A stretch of DNA of 64,000 nucleotides, from the NCBI GenBank assembly GCA_001936135.1, contig CP012812.1, positions 2,046,001 through 2,110,000 of the forward strand, in the 5' to 3' direction. Position numbers and translations under genes: made by a program. This DNA comes from Saccharomycopsis fibuligera x Saccharomycopsis cf. fibuligera (taxonomy: Eukaryota; Ascomycota; Saccharomycetes; Ascoideales; Saccharomycopsidaceae). Positions 43,192 through 54,762 of this stretch are shown here, piece after piece (position 1 is the stretch's first letter; every line of letters starts with the position of its first letter). The notes below the pieces were generated by a model. The model was given only the letters and a program-made list of their open reading frames with translations. It did not search any database and was not told the origin of the DNA.

Positions 43192-44974
43192 ATTATTGTG
43201 GTTATGCAAGTTACTGTTTTCTCGAGTGTATCTATTCCTCAGTATTGTAAAAGGTGAATAATTTTCTTTGGGTTTGTTGTGCTTGTTGATTTGATATAGT
43301 GTTAAGGGTTCAAAAATGTCTAAGTGACCGAGTCAAACGTTGACATCCATGTATCAATCAACAAGATGTCAAAATTTCGTGACGAAAAGAAGATATCAAA
43401 AATAGGCAAGAAAACACAACCAAAGCCGGACTTGTTTGTTTCCTCTTTGACCTATAACACTGACTGACGCATGGCCATGGCATAGGTTGTTGAAGAAACG
43501 GGTCAAAACAACATATGTGTAAGTATAGGAATTTTGCTTAGGGGCATCGCGATAGACGAGATCTGCGCATATATGTCAGACACTACTAGCCCGGCAGTCG
43601 TCTTCGTCTATGTGTGCCGTCATATTTTTTAATCATTGCAGTCAGACAAACACTCTTACTCCAAGGTAGCCCAGTTATAATTGATCATTTCTGAGGCATT
43701 TATGTGTTTGATGGTAATAGCGGTGACCGTATATCTGACCATCTATCGTGAAGTAGTATTCCTACTCGAGCCTAATTGTCTTATGTAAATTTCTTATTTC
43801 GCTTTTTATCACCTTTTTTTTCCGATATCGTACATGCATTCGGACGGATGTATTTTGCGCGCTGCACACATTGAATTGACGAGGAGCGAAGGACAACCTA
43901 CTTTTAGATGGCGAGCCACCTCAGAACACCCGGATGATGAACACAAGATCAGTGTTTGTATGGAGGTTGCCGGATATGCTTGTCGTGGCTGTAGTTGAGC
44001 TGGGTGTAGTGGTGTAGATATTTTTCTGAAAATATGTTTATACTGTTTGCGGTCTCTCTGCAGTTTTGAATTGCATCAGGTATCAAAGAAGTCGCCATTA
44101 AATATAGTTTGGAAGCATGGCTCCAACCACAAATTCCAAGCCATATGTTGAAGGGAACATCCAAAATATTGCTGAGAAAAAGGAGAAGAGCCATATGCTG
44201 CGAGCACCAAACTCTGTTTGCATGACTATCAAGCATTGAAATATTGGTCCCTTATTTCCAATTACACATTGCCTTGACATATAAAAAAAAAAGAAAAATA
44301 AAGGAAATAGTTTTACTTTATTAAACTATTGAAACATGTATTGACTTACCAATTGGTTTATTGTTTGCCATCGCACAGAAAAACCGTTCGTAGACGATAC
44401 ACACCAGAGTAATTCTGAGCTCAACATCTATAAGTCAGTGATCTGAAATTGAGAGAAATGTTAATCAATTATGAACCGCATCTCAAATTTCTCAGTTATT
44501 TGTTTCTATGAGATTGGCACCAGTATCTGCGTTTGTTAGAGTGGATTTGACACAACACTCTCCACACTGCAAAAAACTGAAGAGTTTGTCTACAAGCAGG
44601 CTAGTTCCCAAGCCACAGACTCGTTATGATGCAATACCTGGAGTTCAACAATCAACGATACGACATTGTACATTTCCGGAGTCTTGAACAATTTCAAAAT
44701 TTGCAGTTATGTAATTTAGTAACCTTTACTTACGCAACGAACAAAATGCAATAATCAATGATGACAAATTTGAATCAAAACGGAAGAAACAACATTCATA
44801 TATGTTTCAAATTATATAGATTTAACCTAGCTTTCAGTGAGTGAGGGCACAAATAAGTTCTAGAGAAAAATTATGAAACAAAATAGGAAAAAAAAAAATT
44901 ACATGGGGGCGTGATGTGATGATATTTTTTATAAAAAAGTACTAAAACCAAAACAAGAACCAAAGATTAAACGA

Positions 44975-45014
<40 letters not shown>

Positions 45015-45384
45015 AATGACATGTCGTGATGCGCGATTGCTGAGTATTCGGAAGAAGAAAAAAACAGGGCAAAGATGACAAGAAGGAAACAAAAATTAGT
45101 TATTAATGATTTGATGATTATGATACAAACTTCTGGGAATCTAAGGTCAACTGTAGCTGTAAGTGTAGATATCTAATAATAAATAAATAAATGAACATGT
45201 AAATGAGAAAAAGAATAGTAGCGGATAAACAAGCAAACAAGGTGGTATCTTGTTGTTTTGAAATTAGCGGGTAATGAGTTATAAACCGCAATTTGTAAAT
45301 GATTATTGTGCCATTTTGCCGAATGACAACCCTCAAGAAAAGTACTAACAATCAATGGATCTTATAATCATGAGAAAAAAAAAA
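43192..45384. other. 2.2 kb spacer, coiled-coil gene promoter and GPR1 3' region
   Basis: Between two reverse genes. It holds a 36-base A run at 44977-45012 and AT-rich sequence on the GPR1 side. A 95-codon reverse frame at 43949-44236 has no recognisable features. No gene called. Confidence 0.5.
44977..45012. repeat. 36-base poly-A tract
   Basis: Uninterrupted A36 on the given strand, ~370 bases beyond the GPR1 stop codon. It is the longest of several homopolymer tracts in the window. Confidence 0.95.
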
Positions 45385-46271
45385 TCATACTGGTGGGCCG
45401 CGTTTCAAAAAATCCAAAAAGTCCAATTCTGAATCATCATCATTTTCACCATCCTCATCAACATTACCATTGGCGCTACCAACAGGAGTGCCTTCGTTAA
45501 GGCCCGCGTCAGATTCACCAAATCCACTAACAGGAATACCATGGGCATTTGCGCTTGCCAACGCAGCAGCACTAGCGGCACCTACTGGTTCATTAGTAGT
45601 TGCTTGGCTAACTGCCCCAGCAATAGTTTTACTAATTTGCACTGGTGTGTTTTTTGTGTGATGTAGTAATGAGTTAGTTTTTCTTAAAAGGCGAGATGTA
45701 CCCGTTGATCCTGATCTTGATGCTGATCTAGATGATGGTCTAGATGCTGATCTAGATGCTGATCTAGATGCTGATCTAGATACTGGATTGCTATTAGAAA
45801 CATGGACATTATTGTTATGTTGTCCGCTGTTGCTGACGGTGCTATTGTGGTAAATATGGGCATCACTCAAACTCGTTGGCCGCGTCAATGGTTGGTGTTG
45901 TTGGTGCTGCTGCTGTTGACTATTTGCTAGCGCTTTAGCGAATGAATTCTGTCTTGTAAATGAGGTCCCATGGCCTGCGGTATTGTTGGTATTGTTGATG
46001 TCTGTTATGGTTTTATTTGTGATGGTGTTGATGGAAGACATGGTGTTAGTATGATTATGATTATGATAGCCTTCTGGAGAAGCTGATGAAGAGATTGGAT
46101 CTTCCTCAATTTGATTTTTAGAAACAGACTCACTAGCAGTGTGAACTGTCATATTAGTAGCACTTTGCTGTTGAGCATTGCTATGTGAAGTCAAAAATGG
46201 TTTAGATTTAACTTCTTTCAACTCGTAATTGCCGAAAAACGAAGAAGGTTCAGCATCAGCAGCAGCAGCAT

Positions 46272-46328
<57 letters not shown>

Positions 46329-48972
46329 TATCTTTCCACTCGGGTTGATTGATATTGATCATATCATCACCACCATTATCATGATTGTTTCCATTATAAT
46401 TATTGCTGTTTCCATTCTTGAACCACGATAACCATCCAGATGGCGATTTTGAACTAACACCACTGAGATCTGCTTGCCTACCGTTATATTTTGCTGGGAA
46501 TACCGGTGGTGACATATTAAAACCATCTTGCTGCTGTTTAGCACTCATGGTTGCTAGAGCACCTTCATACCCAGGCTGCTCTGAAATAATATTGGTAGGG
46601 TTGGAATCTCTGTGGCCAATACTAGCACTACTACTAGCAGTACTACTAGAAAAGCTCTTCAACAAGGACGATGACTTGCGTCTTGAAGAAGACGAGTGTG
46701 ACCCATGAGAATATTTTCTTGAATCAACATTACTGTGGCCATTGTTCACGTATCCATGGTACTGTGAATTATTTTTGCGTATTAAAGAAGAAGCACGATG
46801 TGGCATGTTGTAAAAATCAGAAGTAGAAATTACCGTATCTGATCGTTGCTGCTGTTGTTGATGTGGATGAGGCTCAAACGGATGTTTTTGGGCGGTTGCA
46901 AATGTTGGATTTGATTGGGCCACTGGTGATGTTACTGGCTCTGCTCCCATAGTGGTTGCGCTGCTACTGTGACTGTTTCGCACTTGTCGATTAGGGGTAC
47001 TTCTTTCTGAAGATGAGTGAAGAACAACAAATGGGTTTTCAAGCGTGCTACTATTATTCCTACTTTCTGAAGTATCTGTAGGGTTTTCTTCACTGAGCCT
47101 TCCAAAAGTGGCGGTATTGTTTTTTTTGTTGTACGTTTTTTGTTGCTTTTGTATAGTGACTTTTGGCACAGATGAACGGAATTCGTTTTCGTTGAGCGAG
47201 TCACCCAAAATGTTGCTAAAATCGTGGGTAGGATTATTGAATATTTTGGCATGCATGTCGTTTTGGGTTTGCTCATTAGTAGCCGGGCTGGTATTGTTAT
47301 TGTTATTGTTATTGCTGTCGTTGTTGTTGTTACTGTTTTGCATAGAACTTTTAGTACCTCTGTTTCTGAATCGCCTCACAACGTTAAACCACCGGCTGCT
47401 ATTGTTTTCATTATCATAGTAATCATAATTATCATCAGGGATATAATACAACGGAAGCCACGTCATGTATCGTCTCCATCGTTCGTGATTCTCATAATAA
47501 TGCGCAGAATGATCATTGGCGTAAAGATGACCATGCTTGAGCTTGATACGTTTAGTAACGTTAAGCACTGTGTAATTCCATGGTGTTTCTCTGTACAAGA
47601 ATACAATTGTGTCGATAGTGCAGTTGAATGGCTGCATGAAGGCAGCAATTGCAGTAAGCCAGTAAACCGGGCCGTGCTTCAACTCATAATCGTACTGGAT
47701 ACACTGGAGGGCAAATGGAGCTAGCCAAAGGAATATGTAAGAAATTGGATAAATGAAAATTGACTTCATTTGTTTTTCAATCTGAATACGACGCTGCTCA
47801 AACGAGCTCATTGTTGCTTCATGTAATGTTTTGCGAAGTTTATTTGAATCGTTATTTTTGTCGGCATGGTTCTCATTGTTGTTGTTGTTGTTGTTGTTAT
47901 TATTACCATTAAGGTTATCAGTTGTTACTTCTTTACTTTCGAAATGTTCCTCAATATCAGTCACCGACTCATAATCGCCAGTAGTGTTGCTTGATGATGA
48001 GTTAGGATGGCTAGATGTAGTGATATTGGAGTTTTTCTTTTTCTGAATCAATGTCTCAGTGAACTTGTGGCCCTTCATGAACTTCAAAGTAAGATATTTT
48101 AAGTTGTTGAAAAAATGCTTATCGAATTTCAACCGATGGCTTTTCTTGTTGTTGATTTCTTCATGAATGTACAAGATGTGATTGAACTGCCGTATCACAT
48201 GAACATAAATGGCAATGTAAATGATAATAATTGTCACCACAATTACATACCGTGGCACCCAACTCAACACTAGCCGGTACCATTTAGGCCGTTCCGGCAA
48301 ATAGCACCAACTAGTCAATGGCTGATATCCGACGTTATTGACAAAAGCCAACGAGGCAAAAACAACGGGCACAAGTAAACTTATGATCCAAACGTAAAAA
48401 CGAAAGGGAAAAAGTCCGCCTTCCACTTTATCTCCATTCTTGTATTTGCGATTGGGAGTGAAAATCAACAAAGCGGTATGAATTGCGAATGCAAAAATGG
48501 CAATATCAGCCCCTTCGATAGCCATGGCGGTGAAAAACCCAACAATGTCACAAAAATTATCGTTATAGTAAGCCAATTTGACAAGGGCCACTCTAGCTGG
48601 ATAGAATAAAAGGGTTACTGCTTTAAGGAAATCATAGCCAATAAGAAAGAAGATTAGCTGGTGACGGAATACTCTACGCCTAGCGTCAATGGCACCTAGC
48701 ATGTAGAAGCCCACCAAGCCAGCGGTAATCAGCACCACTGAAGAGGCAATGGCAACATATCTAAGAGTTTGGGATCTTTGTTCGGACAATCGGTCAAGAG
48801 GAGATTCGGGCACCAGCTTGTAGTTTTCCCCATACAGACTGAGCTCAGTGGCCATCGTGGTGGTTAAGTTGAGTAGGGCGTTGACTGATGATATTGGAGA
48901 TGAACTAGCGGTGCTGGTGCTGATGTTGATAGTGGTGGAGTCTGCGAGAAAGCCATGACTGTGGGGAGACAT
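45385..48972 (-). CDS. GPR1: Nutrient-sensing G-protein-coupled receptor
   Basis: 1195 residues. TM1 ~72-94, TM2 ~104-127, TM3 ~143-171, TM4 ~191-212 and TM5 ~238-262 are followed by a long third cytoplasmic loop (~263-404) and then TM6 (~405-425) and TM7 (~432-460). Family hallmarks: DARRRVFRHQLI after TM1, EGADIAIFAFAIHT in TM3, TSWCYLPERPKWYRLVLSWVPRY before TM5 and NCTIDTIVFLYRETPWNYT in TM7. In yeasts Gpr1 signals through the G-alpha Gpa2 to cAMP/PKA in response to sugars or methionine, and drives filamentation in Candida. The C-tail (~730 residues) is very long, with poly-Asn, a ~20-Ala run and Ser-Arg repeats. It ends with the acidic DDSELDFLDFLKRGPPV. The first ATG is used; Met40 is an alternative. 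Confidence 0.93.
45722..45783. repeat. 12-base coding tandem repeat (Ser-Arg-Ser-Ala) in GPR1
   Basis: Roughly five units of GATGCTGATCTA. On the reverse strand they encode alternating Ser-Arg-Ser-Ala in the GPR1 C-tail (SRSASRSASRSAS). Confidence 0.85.
46252..46327. repeat. AGC/GCT trinucleotide repeat encoding poly-Ala in GPR1
   Basis: A near-perfect (AGC)n run broken by two ATC units. It is read on the reverse strand as a ~20-residue alanine run followed by Asp-Ala units at about residues 882-906 of GPR1. Such a repeat is prone to length change. Confidence 0.9.
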
Positions 48973-49202
48973 GGCGGAGGTATTATTATTATTATTATTT
49001 TATTATTAAAGTATGGGATATATCGCGAATGGTACTAAGCGCTAGGCACTTTTTTGTTTATAAATAAGCTGAAGCGATAAAAGTATCTGATGCGAATTCT
49101 ATAGGCAAGCGCCTAGGTGGGCTTTGGATTTTTTGGCGGTGACTTTGGACAGTGAAACAGGAAAAAAAAAAAAATAAAAAAGAAAACTAAAAACTAGGAA
49201 AA

Positions 49203-49235
<33 letters not shown>

Positions 49236-49574
49236 AGAGCAGGAAAAAGAAACACAAGAAAAACGGATTTAAAAAGATAAAAAGAACAATACATAAAAAA
49301 AAAAAAAAAAAAAAAAAGCAGCAGCACTCGAAAACGCCACCAAACAACGTGGTGAAGCGGCGCTTTGTATACAACTATTGCTGGAACTGTATCTACTGAT
49401 TCTTGGTCCAGAAAAAGCCAAGATATCTTAAAAACTTCAGATTAAGTGTTGTATTGGCTCGGGGAGACAGTCCGTTCAACGGGGGTATTATCTAACGTTC
49501 GCTGAGCAGAGATCGGGAAATCTGGGATTACTGGTGTTACCGTACCATGAACGCCGAGTGAGTGAGTGGAAAGC

Positions 49575-49605
49575 AGCAGCAGCAGCAGAAGCAGAAGCAG
49601 AAGCA
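49575..49605. repeat. CAG / AAGCAG trinucleotide repeat
   Basis: Run of AGC/AGA triplets in the divergent GPR1 / CYB2-like promoter region, ~600 bases upstream of the GPR1 start. Confidence 0.85.
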
Positions 49606-50552
49606 GATGTGGTGGAGATGTACCTAATAGAAAACTAGCAAAAGACTAAGGATTCTGCTGGTCCTATTTGTGTTTTAGCGATATTAGTGATATCGAACAA
49701 CAGAAGCAAATCGTAAGCTTATTTGATAAACACGATTGGCGTTGTGAATGACGAAAGGGGCAGGAGCCGGTAAGCGCCGACAGACAGTTTGTTCTGGAAA
49801 AACAAGCAGGAAAGAAAAAAAAAAAAAAAAAAAACTGGCGGTGCGGTGCGGGTGGGGTGCTTGAAGACAGCACAACAGCGGGCGGGATGTTTTGCAGAGT
49901 CTGGGAACAGCCAGCAACTAGAATGGCAGTGAACCAATTATTTGGGCGAGGAATAGCAGGGAACCGCAACGACCTACTCTAGCGGTTTGCCAAAAAAAAA
50001 CAAAAACAAGAAAAAAAAACAAAGGGCTTATTATATTATTATACGGCGCTTCAGAATGCGGTTTTGGCCATGGCGGTTACGCAAGCTCGTTGTTCACTCA
50101 TATAAACGCAGCGACAGCAGCGACAGCAGAAAAACGCCAGACACCCCCGGCGGCGATTTTTCTTGATTACTAAGCGCTTAGTCATGTTGGTACAGAGGGT
50201 AACCCACATACATGCCTGTGCACCAGCCGCTGCTGTGCGCTTAGCCACTCTCGCCCGAGAGAGCAGAAAGTGTGGAGAAAAGGACAAAATCGAAGGCACC
50301 TCCGCATCGTGCCATGTCATATGAGTCCACACACAACTCCCGCTTGGTTGTCTCACTGAGGTTATCACAGTCATGTTGAGAGCGTTTCAATTCTGCTGCT
50401 GCTGCTGCTGCTACTACTGATAAACCAAGCCAAACCAAACCAAACCAACCAACTTGTTCATATATTGCAACTTTGACCAGCTTTACAAGCGCTCGCACAC
50501 TCACTTCGACACGCGCCATGGCGCACGCGATGGCGGCGGCAGCGGTAGCGGT

Positions 50553-50571
50553 AGCCTATAGGCTATAGCCT
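50553..50571. promoter_or_regulatory. Two overlapping 12-base palindromes
   Basis: AGCCTATAGGCT (50553-50564) overlaps AGGCTATAGCCT (50560-50571), directly after a GGCGGC/GGTAGC repeat patch and ~360 bases upstream of the CYB2-like ATG. A dimeric regulator site is possible but not established. Confidence 0.4.
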
Positions 50572-50727
50572 GCCCCGAAGACTATCTCTCTGCTGTATGC
50601 TATCTATGTATGATGCCCATGCTATTGCAAGCAAGTCTAGTAGTTATTATTGGCAGATCAGTGTGGCATGGTGGGATGCAGACAGGCAGGCTAGTACAGT
50701 AAACATTGCTGGGCGTATCAGGATGGC

Positions 50728-50735
50728 TATATAAG
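50728..50735 (+). promoter_or_regulatory. TATA box of the CYB2-like gene
   Basis: TATATAAG about 200 bases before the ATG at 50931. It implies a long leader or a start site further down. Confidence 0.5.
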
Positions 50736-50930
50736 TCAGCAGTGTTTTCCTTTGTGTAGTGTCTGCGTCCTGGTTTGCCAGCTTTCCCACATCCAATCGC
50801 TCTACATCAAGAGAGGGCTGACTTTGCTATACTGTTGTTGTCCACTGCTACTGTAACTTTACATTCTTATTTTTTGCTTTTCCAAGTACTCGCGACAGGA
50901 TTCTCACACCACCACCACCACACAAAAATC

Positions 50931-52610
50931 ATGTCAGCCGCAGCCGCAGCCGCAGCAGCTACAGCCACAGCTACAGTTTCCATTGACCAAGTGGCCCAAC
51001 ACAACACAACCAAAGACTGCTGGATAGTGCTCCATGGCAAAGTCTATAACGTCACCAATTTCCTCGGCAAACACCCCGGGGGCGCCAAAATCATCTCCAG
51101 GTTAGCAGGCAAAGATGCTTCTGCCCAGTTTGACAAATTCCACGCATTAGACATTTTGCAATCTTACATCTACGACGAGTCCATCTCCGTAGTGGGCCAG
51201 CTCGAAGCAACCGCTGCTGCTGCCGCTGCTGATGCGGCAAAGGCCAAGGCCCAGCAAGAATCAGAACAGGAGGAGTCTGTGATCAACAAGTACGAGCCAG
51301 AAAGATTACTAGCCCTCAAGAACAAGCCGCCGTTGGACCATTTGATGAATTTGTATGACTTTGAGTACGTTGCCAACCGGACGTTGGAGCCAATTGCTAG
51401 AAACTACTACTCTAGTGGCGTGGATGATGAAATCTCCACAAGAGAAAACCATTACGCATATAAACGAATTTTTTTCAACCCCAGGGTGCTTGTGGACGTT
51501 ACTGAGTGCGACATCTCGGCTACGCTCTTGGGGTCAAAGACAAGTGTTCCGTTTTACGTTTCTGCCACCGCGATGCAAAAGTATGCCCATCCGGAAGGGG
51601 AGAAGATTTTCGCTAGAGGCTGCTTGAGGACTGGGGTGCTCCAAATGGTGCCATGCTTGTCTTCTTTTCCCTTTGACGATATCATGAATGAGTATACCAG
51701 CGGCAAAAACAACGGAAGCTCGGAGGCAAAGAAGGCCCCCTTCTGGTACCAGCTATACCTCAGTAAGCATGACGGGCTTAACGAAGAGCTCATTCGCAAA
51801 GTGGAAAAATCTGGGGGCAAAGGCATTTTCATCACCGTGGACAATGTCTGGGGCGGCAACCGTGAGAAGGATAAGAGAACAAAAACCATCATCAACCACC
51901 TTGTCAAGCTCGAGGAGCGCAGAGTCAAGCTATCCAAACAGAATGGCAAAAAGCAGCTCTCCAAGAAGGAGCTTGAGTCCTTAATGTTGATCCAGCACGA
52001 CGACCAAGAGTACAAGGACGGCGACTCCAGTTCTGGAAGGTTGGGCCGCAGAGCAGTGACTTGGTTAACCTGGGCCCGTATGCGCCATTTGAAGACCATC
52101 ACATCGATGCCGTTTGTCATTAAGGGAATCCAGTCTGTTGCTGATGTACAGCTTGCCATCGATAACGGAATGGACGGCATTGTGCTATCGAATCACGGGG
52201 GAAGACAAGTTGATTTCTCCAAAGCGCCAATTGAGCTACTCGCCGACATAAACAAGTTGGGGCTCCACAAGAAGATCAATGTGTTTGTCGATGGCGGTAT
52301 TCGAAGAGGCACAGATGTGGTTAAAGCATTATGTTTGGGCGCTAAGGCCGTGGGCTTGGGCAGAGGACTATTGTACCCCGTGGCCACTTATGGAGAGGCA
52401 GGGTTGGTGAGGGCCATTGAATTGTTGAAGGACGAAATGGTGGCGACTATGCGGAATATTGGGATCACTAAGTTGAGCGAGTTGAATGAAAGCTATGTTG
52501 ATTTGGAAAACTTGAAGAAAAGATGCTCGAATTTTGGTGATGCTACGGACTTGTACCACAGGGCTTCATTGCCTTTGGTGTCACCACAATTCAACAAAGT
52601 AAAGTTGTGA
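50931..52610 (+). CDS. CYB2: Flavocytochrome b2-like FMN-dependent alpha-hydroxy-acid dehydrogenase
   Basis: 559 residues from the first in-frame ATG (50931). After an Ala/Thr-rich start, a cytochrome b5 domain (~16-90) has heme ligands His48 (in GKHPGGAK) and His71. A linker rich in Ala/Glu leads to the FMN barrel (~115-545). Visible active-site residues: YYSSGVDDE (Tyr), WYQLYL (Tyr276), ITVD304, IKGIQ (Lys) and SNHGGRQVDFS (His422, Arg425). In yeast, Cyb2 oxidises L-lactate in the mitochondrial intermembrane space and passes electrons to cytochrome c. Two oddities: the basic presequence of Cyb2 is not visible, and the usual VDAPSLGQREKD loop reads VDNVWGGNREKD. Substrate and location may therefore differ. 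A frame from a TTG at 50775 is not a credible extension. Confidence 0.88.
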   Translation: MSAAAAAAAATATATVSIDQVAQHNTTKDCWIVLHGKVYNVTNFLGKHPGGAKIISRLAGKDASAQFDKFHALDILQSYIYDESISVVGQLEATAAAAAADAAKAKAQQESEQEESVINKYEPERLLALKNKPPLDHLMNLYDFEYVANRTLEPIARNYYSSGVDDEISTRENHYAYKRIFFNPRVLVDVTECDISATLLGSKTSVPFYVSATAMQKYAHPEGEKIFARGCLRTGVLQMVPCLSSFPFDDIMNEYTSGKNNGSSEAKKAPFWYQLYLSKHDGLNEELIRKVEKSGGKGIFITVDNVWGGNREKDKRTKTIINHLVKLEERRVKLSKQNGKKQLSKKELESLMLIQHDDQEYKDGDSSSGRLGRRAVTWLTWARMRHLKTITSMPFVIKGIQSVADVQLAIDNGMDGIVLSNHGGRQVDFSKAPIELLADINKLGLHKKINVFVDGGIRRGTDVVKALCLGAKAVGLGRGLLYPVATYGEAGLVRAIELLKDEMVATMRNIGITKLSELNESYVDLENLKKRCSNFGDATDLYHRASLPLVSPQFNKVKL

Positions 52611-53572
52611 GGCGTAATTTGGTTTAGTTTGAAAATACACTATGATTTGTTGAAAAAACAAAAAAAAAAAAAGAGTAGAATCATAGAGTAGAATCACACT
52701 CTTTGTAGACATGCGTATGGAATTTGGTCATGAGCAAAGAGCCCAATGTTTGTATGGGCATGTTGGAAACTATGCATATTCATCAAGTGAGTACACATCA
52801 AAATAGTAAAGCTAACAAAATACTCACATTGACCACGTTCAAAGTTGTTTCTTGGAAAAGTGACGACTGACCAGCGTCTTTTCTTTCTTTTTTTTTTTTT
52901 TTTTTTTGTTTTGTTTATATACAGACGTATATTTGCGACGTTACTGCACAACAAAATGCAAACCAAAATCAAAACAAAAACAGTTACCAAGGAGCATGTT
53001 TTCTTTGCTGGCTTGGGCGAGCATAGTCAACGTAGTTAAGCTGCCAATATCACTTTGGTGTAGGGCGGCCAAGCATGTACCGGCGCGCGCCCGTAGTAAT
53101 AAGCGCACGGCCCCGTAAAACACCGATCAGCAAAGCGAAAACTGACAATCAATTACGGACAGAAAGTTTCACAAGGTTTCACAAAAAGTTTCAGGTTTGC
53201 AATTAGCGGCACGTACCGTTGCCATTTAGCAGGCAGGCAGGCAGGCGGGAGCTGCAATTGGCTGATCAGCTAACCATTATTGATTGGCAGACAGTCCACT
53301 CGACTAAAAATTATGATTTGCTGCTATGCTATCTCTACTCGAGGAGGACTCGGAGCGAGAAATTTGTTTTGCGGATAGGGATAGAGTCCGCAGCCAATAA
53401 CATATAACTATAACGAATGCAGTAAAGTAGTTGATACTTTATCGCATTAAAGTTTTGCACAATACTTTGGTAAACCAACCACAGTAAGAAGAGGCCAAAG
53501 TACTGTAGAGTTCAATTCAATTCAGCAATTTTGAATAAACATCAAAGGACCGCCACGTTTGAGACGTGTATA

Positions 53573-53597
53573 CAGCAGCAGCAGCAGCAGCAGCAGC
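53573..53597. repeat. (CAG)8 microsatellite
   Basis: Eight uninterrupted CAG units in the BUD14 upstream region. Confidence 0.95.
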
Positions 53598-54240
53598 ATG
53601 CTCCGCGACCCCTTCTTTTTTCCCACTGCGCTGGCGCCCTTACAGCAATATATATATCCCATCCCTGCCTTGTCTATCTTATCCAGTATAGGCAACATTA
53701 GAGAAAAAAGATGGACACCAGACACCAGACACCATGTACTCTATAGAGTACCCAAACAGCCCCAGGAAAAATTCCCAGCCGTTTCAGCAGATTATCCTGT
53801 GATTGAAGCGGTACTCTATTGTCTACCGTGTGGTGTTTTGTTCTATACGTCTTCTTCAGTGTGTACATTATTATGTAGCAGTGGAAAATACCCCCTGTGG
53901 AGCACACACCCCGTAGAATGCAGCGTCCGTACTATGTATGGCACAGCACAGCACAGCATAGACGAGATCCCATGGTGGTGGACGGTGATTGCTAGTGGCC
54001 TGTTGGCGCTACGTTGTCTATGGTTTTTGATAGACCTAAAGTAGATTTAACTCAAGCTAAATGTTGTTTGAGCTGGTGTTCAGATCAGCAGCATTGTAGG
54101 CGTGGTAATATTCGCTGTAGTAGCTTTGGTACTGGTTGTAAAGAAAGCTGTGTAAAGGAAATCCAGTGAGTTGTGAAAAGGCCCGTTTACGCACAGGAGC
54201 AGCGCGACTGACACTGCGAAAAATCCACGAGAAAAAGTCA

Positions 54241-54275
<35 letters not shown>

Positions 54276-54385
54276 AAACAGCAGCAGCAATTCGCAACGT
54301 ATTCCTTTTGGCGCTTAGCTAGATAGGCCACAACCGTATACAACTCTACAACACCTGAACATAATCATCACAACCCATACCATAC

Positions 54386-54419
54386 AAACAAACAAACAAA
54401 CAAACACACACACACACAC
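54386..54419. repeat. Compound CAAA / CA microsatellite
   Basis: About five CAAA units run into seven CA units within the probable leader or promoter of BUD14. Confidence 0.9.
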
Positions 54420-54762
54420 CTTCAAGAGGCAAACCGATCTCTTATCAACTACCTCCAATACCGTCCAGCAAACACATCCACCTCCAACATTCTCTTGCCG
54501 TGTTTCGATTTCGTCTCGTTTCGTTTTTCTCATCCTAGCTGATCTGTACCAGAAATATCAATAATCTCTGACTAGGTCTCGCATTTCCATTCTATTACAA
54601 CAGCCATTTCTAATGTCACCGGCTTGGCAAATACTCCAGCAGATCTAAAGCTATATTCACTCAAAGAATAAACATAAATTCACCAATTCTTCACCCCGAT
54701 AGATACCCAAAAATATACATACCACCATACCCAACGAAATCCCCCTACATTGATTATTAACC

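Larger units (their letters stand above)
48973..50930. other. 2.0 kb divergent spacer GPR1 / CYB2-like
   Basis: Upstream region of both genes. Contents: ATT repeat at 48977-49003, poly-A tracts at 49205-49233 and 49295-49317, a CAG/AAGCAG repeat at about 49575-49605, a GC-rich patch with GGCGGC (50140-50155 and 50530-50545), a CTG repeat near 50393-50415 and overlapping 12-base palindromes at 50553-50571. Open frames in 50051-50519 are not gene-like. Confidence 0.55.
52611..54762. other. 2.15 kb spacer upstream of BUD14
   Basis: Between two forward genes. Contents: a T run at about 52888-52907, GCAG repeat near 53231-53246, a CAG repeat at 53573-53597, ACACCAG repeats near 53711-53731, a 30-base A run at 54244-54273, a CAAA/CA repeat at about 54386-54419 and a C/A-rich leader before BUD14. 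No gene recognised; a 161-codon frame at 53559-54044 runs through the CAG repeat and shows no family features. Confidence 0.55.

Noticed and set aside
43949-44236. 95-codon reverse frame between GPR1 and the coiled-coil gene
   Set aside because: No recognisable domain, no supporting promoter signal, and a nested overlapping frame shows the same openness.
50775-50930. N-terminal extension of the CYB2-like protein as a mitochondrial presequence
   Set aside because: Opens with TTG, includes a His run just before the ATG and is not a basic amphipathic presequence.
53559-54044. 161-codon forward frame upstream of BUD14
   Set aside because: Begins within repeat-rich sequence, translates the CAG repeat as poly-Ser and shows no family features or gene-like codon use.
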